Below are positions 17,932 through 26,426 of a stretch of 64,000 nt of DNA, in pieces. The DNA lies in the NCBI GenBank assembly GCA_030584025.1, contig CP129487.1, forward strand, positions 1,488,001 through 1,552,000, given 5' to 3'. How positions within the stretch are numbered: position 1 is the first letter of the stretch; each line of letters opens with the position of its first letter. The position numbers were made by a program, and so were the translations under genes. The DNA comes from Cyclobacteriaceae bacterium (GTDB taxonomy: Bacteria > Bacteroidota > Bacteroidia > Cytophagales > Cyclobacteriaceae). The notes beneath the pieces were generated by a model. The model was not told the origin of the DNA. It saw nothing but the letters and a program-made list of their open reading frames with translations, and searched no databases.

Positions 17932-18388
17932 ATGAAAAATACAGGTATTTGGATCGATTCGCGCGAGGCGCGGATTGTACAGGTGGTGGATGGAAAGCAG
18001 ATCAGCCTGAACCGGATGTTTTCGGGCTTGAACATGCGCGAACATTTTGAGGGTGAAACCTCTCGTAAAGTGAAACGTGGTTTTACGGGGTTTGATTATG
18101 AACGGCAACAGCGAAACCGCCATAATCAATCGTTGAAACAGTTTTGCCAGGCTGTAGCTCGGGTGGTTGATACAAGCGATTATGTTTACTTACTTGGTCC
18201 AGCGCAAACCAAACTGATCTTAGAAAAAAGAACTGAAGGAGGGTAATTCCTATGCCCGCATTTTGGGCGTAGAAGCCTGCGACAAGCTATCCGATAATAA
18301 GTTGATAGAAAAAGTAAAAGGTTACTTCAATACCTATTTACCAAGCACGAAACAAAGGGCAAAAAAGCAGTCAACGGTTGTGGCTTAA
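17932..18388 (+). pseudogene. Frameshifted gene of a host-attachment/eRF1-domain-like small protein
   Basis: The frame opens at ATG 17932 (MKNTGIWIDSREARIVQV) and stops at 18241-18246 after 104 residues. From the A6 run at 18224-18229 the next frame continues smoothly as KELKEGNSYARILGVEACDKLSDNKL and ends at TAA 18386-18388 with a basic tail. Deleting one A, or a +1 shift there, restores a protein of about 151 residues. GIWIDSREARIV resembles the starts of bacterial eRF1-domain-like 'host attachment' proteins; that assignment is tentative. It may be a real mutation, a read error in a homopolymer or a programmed shift. It abuts the convergent gene at 18389. Confidence 0.6.
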
Positions 18389-18724
18389 TCAGGCGCTGTA
18401 GCGGTATTCCAATTGGTGGCTTGCCATGGATTGAATCAACGCTTCTTCCTGTGGGGTAAAAGCAATCTCCTTTTTCTTGTTGCGGATGCTTTCAAAGTAT
18501 TTCTCCAGGCTGGGGTAGAAGTTTAACCTGAATTTAAAAACCGTTTTGCTGCCAATAGCTTTTTTCAGATCGCGTAAAGAGGTGCGGTCATCCACCCACA
18601 ATAAGTAAAGCGAATCACTTTCTGGTGAACCGGGCATGTACGGAAAGTTAGACCGTTCCAGGTTCTCCAAAACTTCGTCCTTAAACCCAGGTTTTCCGGC
18701 AATATAAATCGTTGTCCATTCCAT
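18389..18724 (-). CDS. Hypothetical small cytoplasmic protein
   Basis: 111 residues from ATG 18724 (MEWTTIYIAGKPGF); an AAAGGA lies 10 bp upstream. An alternative ATG at 18745 would add MKKGIFS. No family was recognised. The sequence looks like a compact alpha/beta protein (DSLYLLWVDDRTSLRDLKKAIGSKTVFKFRLNFY) with a helical, acidic C-terminal part (TPQEEALIQSMASHQLEYR). Its stop touches the end of the frameshifted gene on the other strand. Confidence 0.65.
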   Translation of the reverse strand: MEWTTIYIAGKPGFKDEVLENLERSNFPYMPGSPESDSLYLLWVDDRTSLRDLKKAIGSKTVFKFRLNFYPSLEKYFESIRNKKKEIAFTPQEEALIQSMASHQLEYRYSA

Positions 18725-19017
18725 AGAGAAAATTCCTTTTTTCATCTTTTACCGTATTTACATACGAGCTTCCGCTCCATCACAAATGAAAATGTGGTGG
18801 TGGCGTATTCGTTAAAAATTTTATGTAACTTACTGTAAATCAATTCTTTTAATGTTACTCACGAATACTAACGGAAGTTGTTGGTTAAGGTTCCATAAAA
18901 GGAAAAATTGTTTGAATAATTTTTTAGTTGAAATTTCCGGTCGGATAGTAAGTGAAGTGATACCCATTCCAAACTTTACATGACAACGTTTGGCGTTTAT
19001 TCTGTTGATTTGTGTTT

Positions 19018-20184
19018 ATGGAGTTTCATGATGCCCTAACCATTACCCGGCAAGGGTACGTTGCCAATGATGGGGCCCGTTTGGTTCGTGCCGGTCGTGA
19101 GTATTTTCAGTTGTTGCAGCAGCTTATTCGCGAGGCCAGACACACCATTCATTTACAAACATACATTTTTGAGGAGGATGAAACGGGAAAGGAAGTTATT
19201 CAGGAATTGCTGTTGGCAGCACAACGGGGTGTAAAGATTTATATAATAATTGATGGATATGCTTCCCAGAATTTTTCGGATGAGTTAGTGGAGCGTTTGC
19301 GATCTGCGGGAATCTATTTTCGGTTTTTTGCTGCCTATTTCAGAAGCAAGTACTTCTATTTTGGCAGGAGAATGCATCACAAGGTTTTTGTGGCGGATGC
19401 TAAGCGAAGTTTAGTCGGGGGGATCAATATTGGAAATCATTATAATGACACGGCTACGAATGTGGCCTGGTTGGATTGGGCAACTTACGTGGAAGGACCA
19501 GTGGGCTTGTTGCTTCAGCAGATTTGTGAAAGGCGGGTTAAGAATGAAACGTTTACCCGCATTGTATTGCCACCCGTTCCGGATCTCACAAATCGAATTT
19601 TAGTTCGCCCGCGCATTAACGATTGGGTTCGCAGAAGGCGCGAAATCTCGCTCAGCTATACGGAGATGTTTAAGGAAGCGAAATCACACATCACCATGGT
19701 ATCCAGTTATTTTATTCCGGGTAACATCTTGAAACGTTATATAGCCGGTGCTGCAAAGCGTGGTGTGAAAATCCGGGTTATCCAAACCGGAATATCTGAT
19801 GTAACCATAGCCAAGTATGCCGAGCGTTACATGTACAATTGGTTTTTACGAAATGGCATTGAGTTGTATGAGTATCAACCCAAAGTGTTGCACGCCAAGC
19901 TGGCTACCTATGACGGCAAATGGGTGACGGTAGGATCCTATAACCTCAACAACATCAGTGCATATGCGAGTGTGGAGTTAAACCTGGATATTCTCGATAC
20001 AGATTTTGCTAAAGATGCTGAAGCCAGATTGCAACGAATTATCAATCATGACTGTATTCAAATAACCCCTGAGTATTTTCAAAAAAAGCAAACGTTGTTA
20101 GAACGTTTTCTGCAACGCAGTGCATATGATATTTTCAGGATAATACTCTTTTTGTTCACATTCTATTTCAAGCAACGTGATTGA
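19018..20184 (+). CDS. Cardiolipin-synthase-like phospholipase D family enzyme
   Basis: 388 residues from ATG 19018; a GTG at 19012 is possible. Two HxK(x)4D catalytic motifs are present: MHHKVFVAD (His120, Lys122, Asp127) followed by VGGINIGN, and LHAKLATYD (His292, Lys294, Asp299) followed by VGSYNLNN. This pair is typical of cardiolipin synthase ClsA/B-like transferases. It lacks an N-terminal membrane anchor, so it is more like ClsB; the C-terminus is hydrophobic (FRIILFLFTFYF). The reaction is phosphatidyl transfer or hydrolysis at the membrane. The 293-bp gap upstream of it holds no clear promoter. Confidence 0.87.
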   Translation: MEFHDALTITRQGYVANDGARLVRAGREYFQLLQQLIREARHTIHLQTYIFEEDETGKEVIQELLLAAQRGVKIYIIIDGYASQNFSDELVERLRSAGIYFRFFAAYFRSKYFYFGRRMHHKVFVADAKRSLVGGINIGNHYNDTATNVAWLDWATYVEGPVGLLLQQICERRVKNETFTRIVLPPVPDLTNRILVRPRINDWVRRRREISLSYTEMFKEAKSHITMVSSYFIPGNILKRYIAGAAKRGVKIRVIQTGISDVTIAKYAERYMYNWFLRNGIELYEYQPKVLHAKLATYDGKWVTVGSYNLNNISAYASVELNLDILDTDFAKDAEARLQRIINHDCIQITPEYFQKKQTLLERFLQRSAYDIFRIILFLFTFYFKQRD

Positions 20185-20190
20185 AGGTTT

Positions 20191-21204
20191 TCACTGTTCT
20201 CCACGAATTCTTCTAATAAGTGCGCGCACCGTTTCACCATTCCAGTTTGCAAACCGGCCACGTTGAATCACTAATAAATTGTCATCGGGATGGCTGAGGT
20301 AAAAGTGAAACACAAACTCATTATTGGGTGTGGCCCAACCGGTAATTTGCCCGAAGCGCAGATCATTGAAAATCAGTTTGCCGTCTTTTTGTTTAACAGT
20401 ATAATATCCTTGTGAAAAGCGGATGAGGTGTTGTAATGATTCATGCCCGGCTACTTCGTTTAGTAACTCTTTATTTCTGGGGAAGTAATGAAAATCAATG
20501 GTTTCACTTCGATCAAAAACTGAGCGATGCGCAACATGAAATCCACTGTCATCTTCAACAGCTACAAACCAAAGCCAACTGTTTAAAGGCGTTGGGGTAG
20601 TGAGGTATCTTGAATGTTCGATATTTTGTTTTTTTAGCGCGGAAGCAACATCACGCTCAATGGTAAATTTGTTAAAGGCAGCATATAGCAAGTAGCCTGT
20701 TGAAAGCAGCAACGACCACATGGCCCATTTCATCCGTAGGGGATGATTGTTTTTTAATATAAGCAACACAAGGGCAGCAACACCAACCCAAATGGAGAAG
20801 AACGGATCGGCCACAAAAAGAAAATGAAAGGAGATGCGTTCATGACTGAAGGGTTCAAGCCAGCCTGTGCCATACGCGTTGCAGCCATCAATCAACAGGT
20901 GTAGCATCATCTGTACACCCAGAAAAATCATCCAGGCGCCCAGACGCATATCGGGTTTGCGGTACCATCGGTCGGCAAACAAAGCAAAACCAATAGTTGT
21001 GAGGCCGATAAACAGAAAGGAGTGTGTAAACCCGCGGTGAGCTAGCAGGTTTTCTGAAAAAGTCATCCAAAAGGAAGCCACGAAATCGATATCGGGTAAA
21101 CTTTGGGCAATTGCCCCGATAAACATGGCGTGCTTACCTAGTTTTTTTCCGGCCAACACTTCGCCAACAACAGCACCAATGGCAATATGGGTTATCGAAT
21201 CCAT
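20191..21204 (-). CDS. YdjM-like membrane-bound metal-dependent hydrolase
   Basis: 337 residues. The first half matches the YdjM/LexA-binding inner-membrane hydrolase family: MDSITHIAIGAVVGE, AQSLPDIDFV, HRGFTHSFLF and LLIDGCNAYGTGWLEPF, with conserved His and Asp able to bind metal. Four to five hydrophobic helices follow. The C-terminal half (about 190-337) is soluble. A TATCTTCG box lies close to the start on the minus strand. Substrate unknown. It converges with the PLD gene, 6 bp between stops. Confidence 0.85.
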   Translation of the reverse strand: MDSITHIAIGAVVGEVLAGKKLGKHAMFIGAIAQSLPDIDFVASFWMTFSENLLAHRGFTHSFLFIGLTTIGFALFADRWYRKPDMRLGAWMIFLGVQMMLHLLIDGCNAYGTGWLEPFSHERISFHFLFVADPFFSIWVGVAALVLLILKNNHPLRMKWAMWSLLLSTGYLLYAAFNKFTIERDVASALKKQNIEHSRYLTTPTPLNSWLWFVAVEDDSGFHVAHRSVFDRSETIDFHYFPRNKELLNEVAGHESLQHLIRFSQGYYTVKQKDGKLIFNDLRFGQITGWATPNNEFVFHFYLSHPDDNLLVIQRGRFANWNGETVRALIRRIRGEQ

Positions 21205-21259
21205 CGCAAGCGAAGATACGGGTTACGGGTTAATCGCCTGAATGATATTTGTCACCCGA

Positions 21260-21293
21260 TTGGATAATTCCTGCCCACTTCACCGTACCTTTG
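21260..21293 (+). promoter_or_regulatory. Promoter of the ABC-F gene
   Basis: TACCTTTG at 21286-21293 matches TAnnTTTG exactly; TTG at 21260-21262 lies 23 bp upstream, slightly long. The -7 box is 25 bp before the GTG start at 21319. Confidence 0.5.
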
Positions 21294-21318
21294 TAGCTTG
21301 ATTTAATGCTGTTTGTTT

Positions 21319-23184
21319 GTGAATTACCTTTCTGCTGAACTCATTTCGAAATCGTTTAATGATCGCTGGCTGTTTAAAGACCTTTCGCTGGGCATTTCCC
21401 AGGGCGAAAAACTGGCTTTTGTTGGCAATAATGGCGTTGGAAAGTCCACGCTGTTGAAAATATTAACTGGTGAGCTGGCTTCCGATTCCGGATCGGTGGT
21501 CATTCGGGATGGTATCCGGCTAGGATATTTAACGCAACAACCCTCGGTTGATGAAAACCTATTGGTGAAGGATGTACTTTTCAACGATGGCAATGCGGTG
21601 GCATTGGCCGTGAAGGAATACGAAGATTGTTTGCATCACCCTGATGTTTCTCCCGAACGCATGCAGGCTGCTTTGGAGAAAATGGAAGAGCTGAATGCCT
21701 GGGATTACGACTCGAAAGTTCAGGAAGTTACCGGCAAACTTGGTGTACCGGATATGGACAAAAGGTTTGGTGAACTTTCAGGCGGACAAAAGAAACGGAT
21801 ATTCTTAGCGCAGCTTTTATTGAATGAGCCAGACCTGATCATCATGGATGAGCCCACTAACCACCTTGATCTTTCAGCCATTGAATGGTTGGAAAATTAC
21901 CTGGCTGGTCCGCAGATTACCCTGATCATGGTTACGCACGATCGCTATTTTCTCGATGCGGTGGCTACTGAAATTATAGAACTCGACCGCAGGCAATTGT
22001 TTCGGTACAAAGGCAACTATGCTTACTTTCTGGAAAAGAAAGCTGAGCGTGAAGAAATATTAAAAGCAGAAGTAAGCAAGGCGCGTAACCTATTGAAGAA
22101 AGAACTCGAGTGGATGAGGCGACAGCCCAAAGCGCGTGGAACGAAAGCGAAATACCGTGTAGAAGCATTTTATGAACTAAAAGAAAAGGCGTCACAGGAT
22201 TTGCGCAAGGACAGGCTTGAGCTGGATATTAAAGAAGCACGACAGGGCGGAAAAATTCTGGAAGTCAATCACCTTTCGAAAGCCTTTAACGGCCAACCGA
22301 TGGTGGATAATTTTTCCTATGTGTTTAAGAAAAACGACCGCATTGGCGTGGTGGGCAACAATGGGGTAGGAAAGAGTACGTTTTTGAATTTGATCACGCA
22401 GCGCCTTAAGCCCGATGCAGGTGAAGTGCTGCCGGGCGTGACTACCAAGTATGGATACTTCACACAGGATTCAATGAACCTGAATCCTGCCAACCGGGTA
22501 ATAGAAGAAGTGAAAAATATTGCTGAGTTTATTACACTTTCGGATGGCTCGCAGGTTTCAGCTTCCAAGTTTCTCGATAACTTTTTGTTTCCGCCCGAGA
22601 AGCAATACACCTATGTAGAAAAACTAAGTGGAGGGGAGAAGAAGCGTTTGCAGTTGCTGAAGATGTTGGTAACGAATCCGAATTTTTTAATTCTGGATGA
22701 ACCAACCAACGATTTTGACATCGATACGCTGAATGTATTGGAAGAATTTCTGGAGAAGTTTACCGGGTGTTTGTTGCTGGTTTCGCACGATCGTTATTTT
22801 ATGGATCACCTGGTGGATCAGTTGTTTGTGTTTGAAGGCGAAGGAAAAATCCGTTTCTTTAACGGCAACTATACCGATTACCGTGATTGGGTAGAGGAGC
22901 AGGAAGCTGTTGATGTTAAACCTGAAGTCGCGAAACTTCCCATGCAGGATGAAAAGCCTGTTGCCAAGAAAGTTTCGTACAAGGACAAACAGGAGTATGA
23001 GCAACTTCAAAAAGAAATTGAAGTGTTGGAAAAGCAGAAATCGGAGTTGGAAGAAAAAGTAAATTCAGGCATTACCGATCATACCAAACTGCAGGAGTTA
23101 GGACAGCAGCTTCAGGTTATTGCTGCCAGTTTGGATGCGAAGACTATGCGCTGGCTTGAGTTATCCGAACTTGTTGAATCATAA
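21319..23184 (+). CDS. uup: ABC-F family ATPase, Uup-type
   Basis: 621 residues from GTG 21319 (VNYLSAELISKSFNDRWLF, the usual start). Two ABC domains without membrane segments: Walker A GNNGVGKST in both halves, signatures LSGGQKKRIFLAQ and LSGGEKKRLQLLK, Walker B LIIMDEPTNHLDL and FLILDEPTNDFDI. The interdomain linker is basic and helical (LLKKELEWMRRQPKARGTKAKYR). The C-terminal coiled coil (about 565-621, LQKEIEVLEKQKSELEEKV) is that of Uup. Uup binds DNA/ribosomes and affects excision of mobile elements and ribosome function. Gene symbol given on domain architecture. Confidence 0.88.
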   Translation: MNYLSAELISKSFNDRWLFKDLSLGISQGEKLAFVGNNGVGKSTLLKILTGELASDSGSVVIRDGIRLGYLTQQPSVDENLLVKDVLFNDGNAVALAVKEYEDCLHHPDVSPERMQAALEKMEELNAWDYDSKVQEVTGKLGVPDMDKRFGELSGGQKKRIFLAQLLLNEPDLIIMDEPTNHLDLSAIEWLENYLAGPQITLIMVTHDRYFLDAVATEIIELDRRQLFRYKGNYAYFLEKKAEREEILKAEVSKARNLLKKELEWMRRQPKARGTKAKYRVEAFYELKEKASQDLRKDRLELDIKEARQGGKILEVNHLSKAFNGQPMVDNFSYVFKKNDRIGVVGNNGVGKSTFLNLITQRLKPDAGEVLPGVTTKYGYFTQDSMNLNPANRVIEEVKNIAEFITLSDGSQVSASKFLDNFLFPPEKQYTYVEKLSGGEKKRLQLLKMLVTNPNFLILDEPTNDFDIDTLNVLEEFLEKFTGCLLLVSHDRYFMDHLVDQLFVFEGEGKIRFFNGNYTDYRDWVEEQEAVDVKPEVAKLPMQDEKPVAKKVSYKDKQEYEQLQKEIEVLEKQKSELEEKVNSGITDHTKLQELGQQLQVIAASLDAKTMRWLELSELVES

Positions 23185-23199
23185 AAATGCAGATTGCTT

Positions 23200-23538
23200 A
23201 TGATGGTGACCATTACCAGTATCCAACTTAAATCTCCGCTCAAGTTTTTTGCACTGTCGTATCGCGCCATGAATATTATGTTTCAGTTGAAGAAGACAAA
23301 TGTAGTGCAAATGAAAAAGTATGGGTTTTGGACAAAGCACTATACCATGACCGCCTGGAACAGCGAACAAGAGTTGAAAGACTTTGCTAAATCGGGTGCA
23401 CATCTGGAGGCGATGAAGCTCAGTGCGGATATTGCAACCGAAGTTCGTACACTTACCTTGCCGATGGAAAAACTTCCGGATTGGAAGATGGCAAAGCAAT
23501 TACTGGAAACGCAAGGAAAGGTTTTAACATTTAACTGA
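23200..23538 (+). CDS. DUF3291-like small protein, possible dimeric alpha-beta barrel monooxygenase
   Basis: 112 residues; ATG 23200 and ATG 23203 are both possible. The layout of beta-strand, helix, strand with YGFWTKHYTMTAWNSEQELKDFAKSGAHLEAMK matches the DUF3291/antibiotic-biosynthesis-monooxygenase-like ferredoxin fold. No catalytic residue can be assigned. It lies 15 bp after the ABC-F gene and 6 bp before the flavoprotein gene, suggesting one operon. Confidence 0.7.
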   Translation: MMVTITSIQLKSPLKFFALSYRAMNIMFQLKKTNVVQMKKYGFWTKHYTMTAWNSEQELKDFAKSGAHLEAMKLSADIATEVRTLTLPMEKLPDWKMAKQLLETQGKVLTFN

Positions 23539-23544
23539 TCTCTA

Positions 23545-24501
23545 ATGGCCGCACAAACGCTCGATAAACTGCTGGGTATTGATTACCCGATCATCGTGGC
23601 CCCGATGTTTCTGATATCCAATACAAAGATGGTAAAGGCTGCTCTCGACAATGGGGTTACCGCAGCATTTCCGGCTTTGAATTACCGAACCGATAAGGAG
23701 TTGCGGGCTGCTATTCAGGAGATCAAACAATATTCCAACAAGCCATTTGGTGTAAACCTTATCGTTAACAAGTCGAATCCGAAATACAAAGCACAACTGG
23801 AAACCTTATTGGAGTTGAAAGTTGATTTTATCATTACGTCATTAGGCAATCCCAAAGAAGTAGTAGAAAAATGTAAACCACTCGGCATTAAAGTTTTTTG
23901 TGATGTAGTTGATTTGACCTATGCCAAAAAGGTTGAATCGCTTGGAGCCGATGCGGTGATTGCGGTGAACAGCGAAGCAGGCGGACATGCCGGGAACATT
24001 TCACCGAAAGACCTTGTAACCTTGTTAAAAGAAAATCTCAGTATTCCGATTATTTCTGCTGGTGGCATCGCTTCGGCTGATGGTATAAAGGAAGTGATGG
24101 CATGGGGTGCAGCCGGTGTTTCGGTGGGTACCATTTTTATTGCCAGCGAAGAAGCCGATGTAACACCTGAATACAAACAGGCCATGATCGATTATGGTGC
24201 CAAAGATATTGTTCGCACCAACAAACTTTCCGGATCACCGTTAACAGTTATCAACACGCCCTATGTTCAACAGATGGGAACCGAAGCCAGTTGGCTTGAG
24301 CGAATGATGAACAATAACAAGCGACTTAAGAAGTACATAAAAATGATTCTTGCATTTCGGGGCATGAAGGCGGTAGAAAAAGCCGCTACAGGCGCAACCT
24401 ACAAAACACTTTGGTGTGCCGGACCGGCCATTGAACACGTGCATAGCGTACGGCCCATGAAAGAGATCGTGCAGTCCCTTACGGTTGGGTTAACAAAATA
24501 A
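23545..24501 (+). CDS. Nitronate-monooxygenase-family FMN-dependent oxidoreductase
   Basis: 318 residues forming a TIM barrel. LLGIDYPIIVAPM at the N-terminus, the GGHAG loop (EAGGHAGNISPKD), IISAGGIASADGIKEVMAWGAAGVSVGT and GTIFIASEEADV are the classic FMN-binding motifs of 2-nitropropane dioxygenase and FabK-like NAD(P)H:flavin oxidoreductases. It likely oxidises nitronates or reduces quinones in the cytoplasm. It converges with the PPOX-type gene at 24507 with 5 bp between stops. Confidence 0.9.
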   Translation: MAAQTLDKLLGIDYPIIVAPMFLISNTKMVKAALDNGVTAAFPALNYRTDKELRAAIQEIKQYSNKPFGVNLIVNKSNPKYKAQLETLLELKVDFIITSLGNPKEVVEKCKPLGIKVFCDVVDLTYAKKVESLGADAVIAVNSEAGGHAGNISPKDLVTLLKENLSIPIISAGGIASADGIKEVMAWGAAGVSVGTIFIASEEADVTPEYKQAMIDYGAKDIVRTNKLSGSPLTVINTPYVQQMGTEASWLERMMNNNKRLKKYIKMILAFRGMKAVEKAATGATYKTLWCAGPAIEHVHSVRPMKEIVQSLTVGLTK

Positions 24502-24506
24502 TTTTC

Positions 24507-25016
24507 TTAGTTAGTTTTTTGAAAAACAAATACTTCCGGTTGCCAGGTTTTTTCGTTACCGTTTATTTCTCTTTTGTACGAGATAACTTCAAGTTTTAGG
24601 GGCACAACTTTAATTAGCAGGTATGCTTCGTTTCGGTTTGGGTAAAAAGCCGACCATTCTGTTTTCCATCGTTTGTCTTTTTCTGATTGGTCGTTCACCA
24701 ATGTAGCACGGCCATATAGCGAAACATAACCGTTTTCTCCATCCTGGTAGTACAACGTAACGGTTACATTTTTTTTGATCTCCTTTACCTTTCGGCTATT
24801 CGGATTTGTAGCCAACCAAACCGTAAAGTCTTTTTCCGGTTTGAAAGGATCCATAGTTCTTGCCCGTGGTATTTTCTTGTCCAATGTAATGAGCACACAA
24901 GTAGGAGAGGCTTCCATGATTTCTCGCGCTGAGGATAGGATGGTAGAGTCTTGCGTGGATTGGCCATGGAGCGTGAATGAGATGAATAGAAGTAAAGCGA
25001 GAGTTATTCTAAGCAT
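24507..25016 (-). CDS. Exported pyridoxamine-5'-phosphate-oxidase-fold protein
   Basis: 169 residues: a signal peptide (LRITLALLLFISFTLHGQ) precedes a general-stress-protein-26-like split-barrel domain with ASPTCVLITLD, ARTMDPFKPEKDFTVWLATN, NSRKVKEIKKN, VTLYYQD and GYVSLYGRATLVND. PPOX-fold proteins bind FMN, F420 or haem and are usually cytoplasmic, so export is unusual. Function is unknown. The start is 38 bases from the hairpin-repeat array. Confidence 0.82.
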   Translation of the reverse strand: MLRITLALLLFISFTLHGQSTQDSTILSSAREIMEASPTCVLITLDKKIPRARTMDPFKPEKDFTVWLATNPNSRKVKEIKKNVTVTLYYQDGENGYVSLYGRATLVNDQSEKDKRWKTEWSAFYPNRNEAYLLIKVVPLKLEVISYKREINGNEKTWQPEVFVFQKTN

Positions 25017-25053
25017 ATTCTGATAGTTTCTTGTTTGTCACCCAGATCTTTTT

Positions 25054-25310
25054 GTCACTCTGAGCATAGTCGAAGAGTGACTAGTTCCCACGTCATGCTT
25101 CGACTGTGCTCAGCATGACATAACTTTTTTGTCACTCTGAGCATAGTCGAAGAGTGACTAGTTCCCACGTCATGTTTCGACTGAGCTCAACATGACATAA
25201 CTTTTTTGTCACTCTGAGCATAGTCGAAGAGTGACTAGTTCCCACGTCATGTTTCGACTGAGCTCAGCATGACATAACTTTTTTGTCATCCTGAGCTTGT
25301 CGAAGGATGA
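25054..25310. repeat. REPIN-like array 1: 77-bp units of paired inverted hairpin repeats
   Basis: Hairpins of two types alternate. Type A has arms GTCACTCT/AGAGTGAC or GTCATCCT/AGGATGA around core TGAGC..GTCGA (25054-25081, 25131-25158, 25208-25235, 25285-25310). Type B has arms GTCATGCT/AGCATGAC or GTCATGTT/A(G/A)CATGAC around the reverse-complement core TCGAC..GCTCA (25092-25119, 25169-25196, 25246-25273). The A-to-A period is exactly 77 bp, with spacers TAGTTCCCAC and ATAACTTTTTT. This array fills the gap between 25017 and the first nuclease gene. Confidence 0.95.
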
Positions 25311-25327
25311 TTAGTCCGTACTAAGTT

Positions 25328-25633
25328 TTATGAGGCCCTTTTCTTTCCTTTGGCAAGTATCTTCAATTTATCCCAATCTCGATCGAAAAGCGCTTCCTTC
25401 TTTTTCCTACTCCAACCCTTTAATTGTTTCTCCCAACTAATAGCCTGATTGATATCTGAAAAATACTCATAATATTTTAATGTTACTGGCCTTCTGTTGT
25501 AAGTAAAACTTTTCGGGTCAATACCTTCATTGTGTTCCCAGATTCTTCTATCCAGGTTGTTGGTTACGCCTGTATAATACATTCTATCTGAGCATTCAAC
25601 TATGTAAACAAAGTAGTTATGTTCACGAGGCAT
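25328..25633 (-). CDS. GIY-YIG nuclease, copy 1 (diverged)
   Basis: 101 residues, the size of the minimal UvrC-N/YhbQ-like GIY-YIG domain. The fold's first strands FVYIVEC and YYTGVTNN are the GIY and YIG equivalents; NLDRRIWEHN carries the catalytic Arg (29/30) and ISWEKQLKGW the metal-binding Glu68. The C-terminus is basic (KILAKGKKRAS). Five residues differ from copies 2 and 3 (positions 4, 6, 17, 18, 51). It is bracketed by hairpin-repeat arrays 1 and 2. The upstream flank (25630-25690) matches that of copy 3. All catalytic positions are intact. Confidence 0.9.
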   Translation of the reverse strand: MPREHNYFVYIVECSDRMYYTGVTNNLDRRIWEHNEGIDPKSFTYNRRPVTLKYYEYFSDINQAISWEKQLKGWSRKKKEALFDRDWDKLKILAKGKKRAS

Positions 25634-25672
25634 AGAAAGAAATTTTTACTTGTAAATATTTCTTATCGTCAC

Positions 25673-25815
25673 GTCATGCTTCGACTGTGCTCAGCATGAC
25701 ATAACTTTTTTGTCACTCTGAGCATAGTCGAAGAGTGACTAGTTCCCACGTCATGTTTCGACTGAGCTCAACATGACATAACTTTTTTGTCATCCTGAGC
25801 TTGTCGAAGGGTGAC
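25673..25815. repeat. REPIN-like array 2, between nuclease copies 1 and 2
   Basis: Order B (25673-25700), A (25712-25739), B (25750-25777), A (25789-25815). The last A has arms GTCATCCT/AGGGTGAC, where a T-G wobble pair replaces T-A. The same four-hairpin order precedes copy 3. Confidence 0.95.
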
Positions 25816-25831
25816 TAGTTCATGCTAAATT

Positions 25832-26137
25832 CTAGGAGGCTCTTTTCTTTCCTTTGGCAAGTATCTTCAATTTATCCCAATCGCGATCGAAAAGGGCTTC
25901 CTTCTTTTTTCTACTCCAACCCTTCAATTGTTTCTCCCAACTGATAGCCTGATTGATATCTGAGAAATATTCATAATATTTTAATAGTACTGGCCTTCTG
26001 TTGTAGGTAAAACTTTTCGGGTCAATGCCTTCATTGTGCTCCCAGATTCTTCTATCCAGGTTGTTGGTTACGCCTGTATAATATAGTCCATCTGAGCATT
26101 CAACTATGTAAACGAAGTAATGATGATCACGAGGCAT
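25832..26137 (-). CDS. GIY-YIG nuclease, copy 2
   Basis: 101 residues, identical in protein sequence to copy 3; in DNA the two coding regions differ by one silent base (near 25977 versus 26572). Motifs as in copy 1: FVYIVEC, YYTGVT, LDRRIWEHN, Glu68. It starts at ATG 26137; no clear TAnnTTTG promoter was seen upstream. It lies between arrays 2 and 3. Copies of this size usually act as structure-specific or site-specific DNA nickases; activity on the neighbouring hairpins is my inference. Confidence 0.92.
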   Translation of the reverse strand: MPRDHHYFVYIVECSDGLYYTGVTNNLDRRIWEHNEGIDPKSFTYNRRPVLLKYYEYFSDINQAISWEKQLKGWSRKKKEALFDRDWDKLKILAKGKKRAS

Positions 26138-26170
26138 AGAAGGAAATTTATTAAACTATTTTAGTCCCCA

Positions 26171-26410
26171 CTTCATGCTTCAACAGCGCTCAGCGTGATA
26201 TAGCTCTTTGTTACCTCTGCTTACTTCTGTCACCCTGAGCTTAGTCGAAGGGTGACTAGTCCCCACGTCATGCTTCGACTGTGCTCAGCATGACATAACT
26301 TTTTTGTCACTCTGAGCATAGTCGAAGAGTGACTAGTCCCCACGTCATGTTTCGACTGAGCTCAACATGACATAAACTTTTTTGTCATCCTGAGCTTGTC
26401 GAAGGGTGAC
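26171..26410. repeat. REPIN-like array 3, between nuclease copies 2 and 3
   Basis: A degenerate B hairpin (26171-26199, arms decayed), then A with arms GTCACCCT/AGGGTGAC (26229-26256), B (26267-26294), A (26306-26333), B (26344-26371) and A with a wobble pair (26384-26410). The 26267-26410 part is nearly the same as array 2. Confidence 0.93.
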
Positions 26411-26426
26411 TAGTTCATGCTAAATT

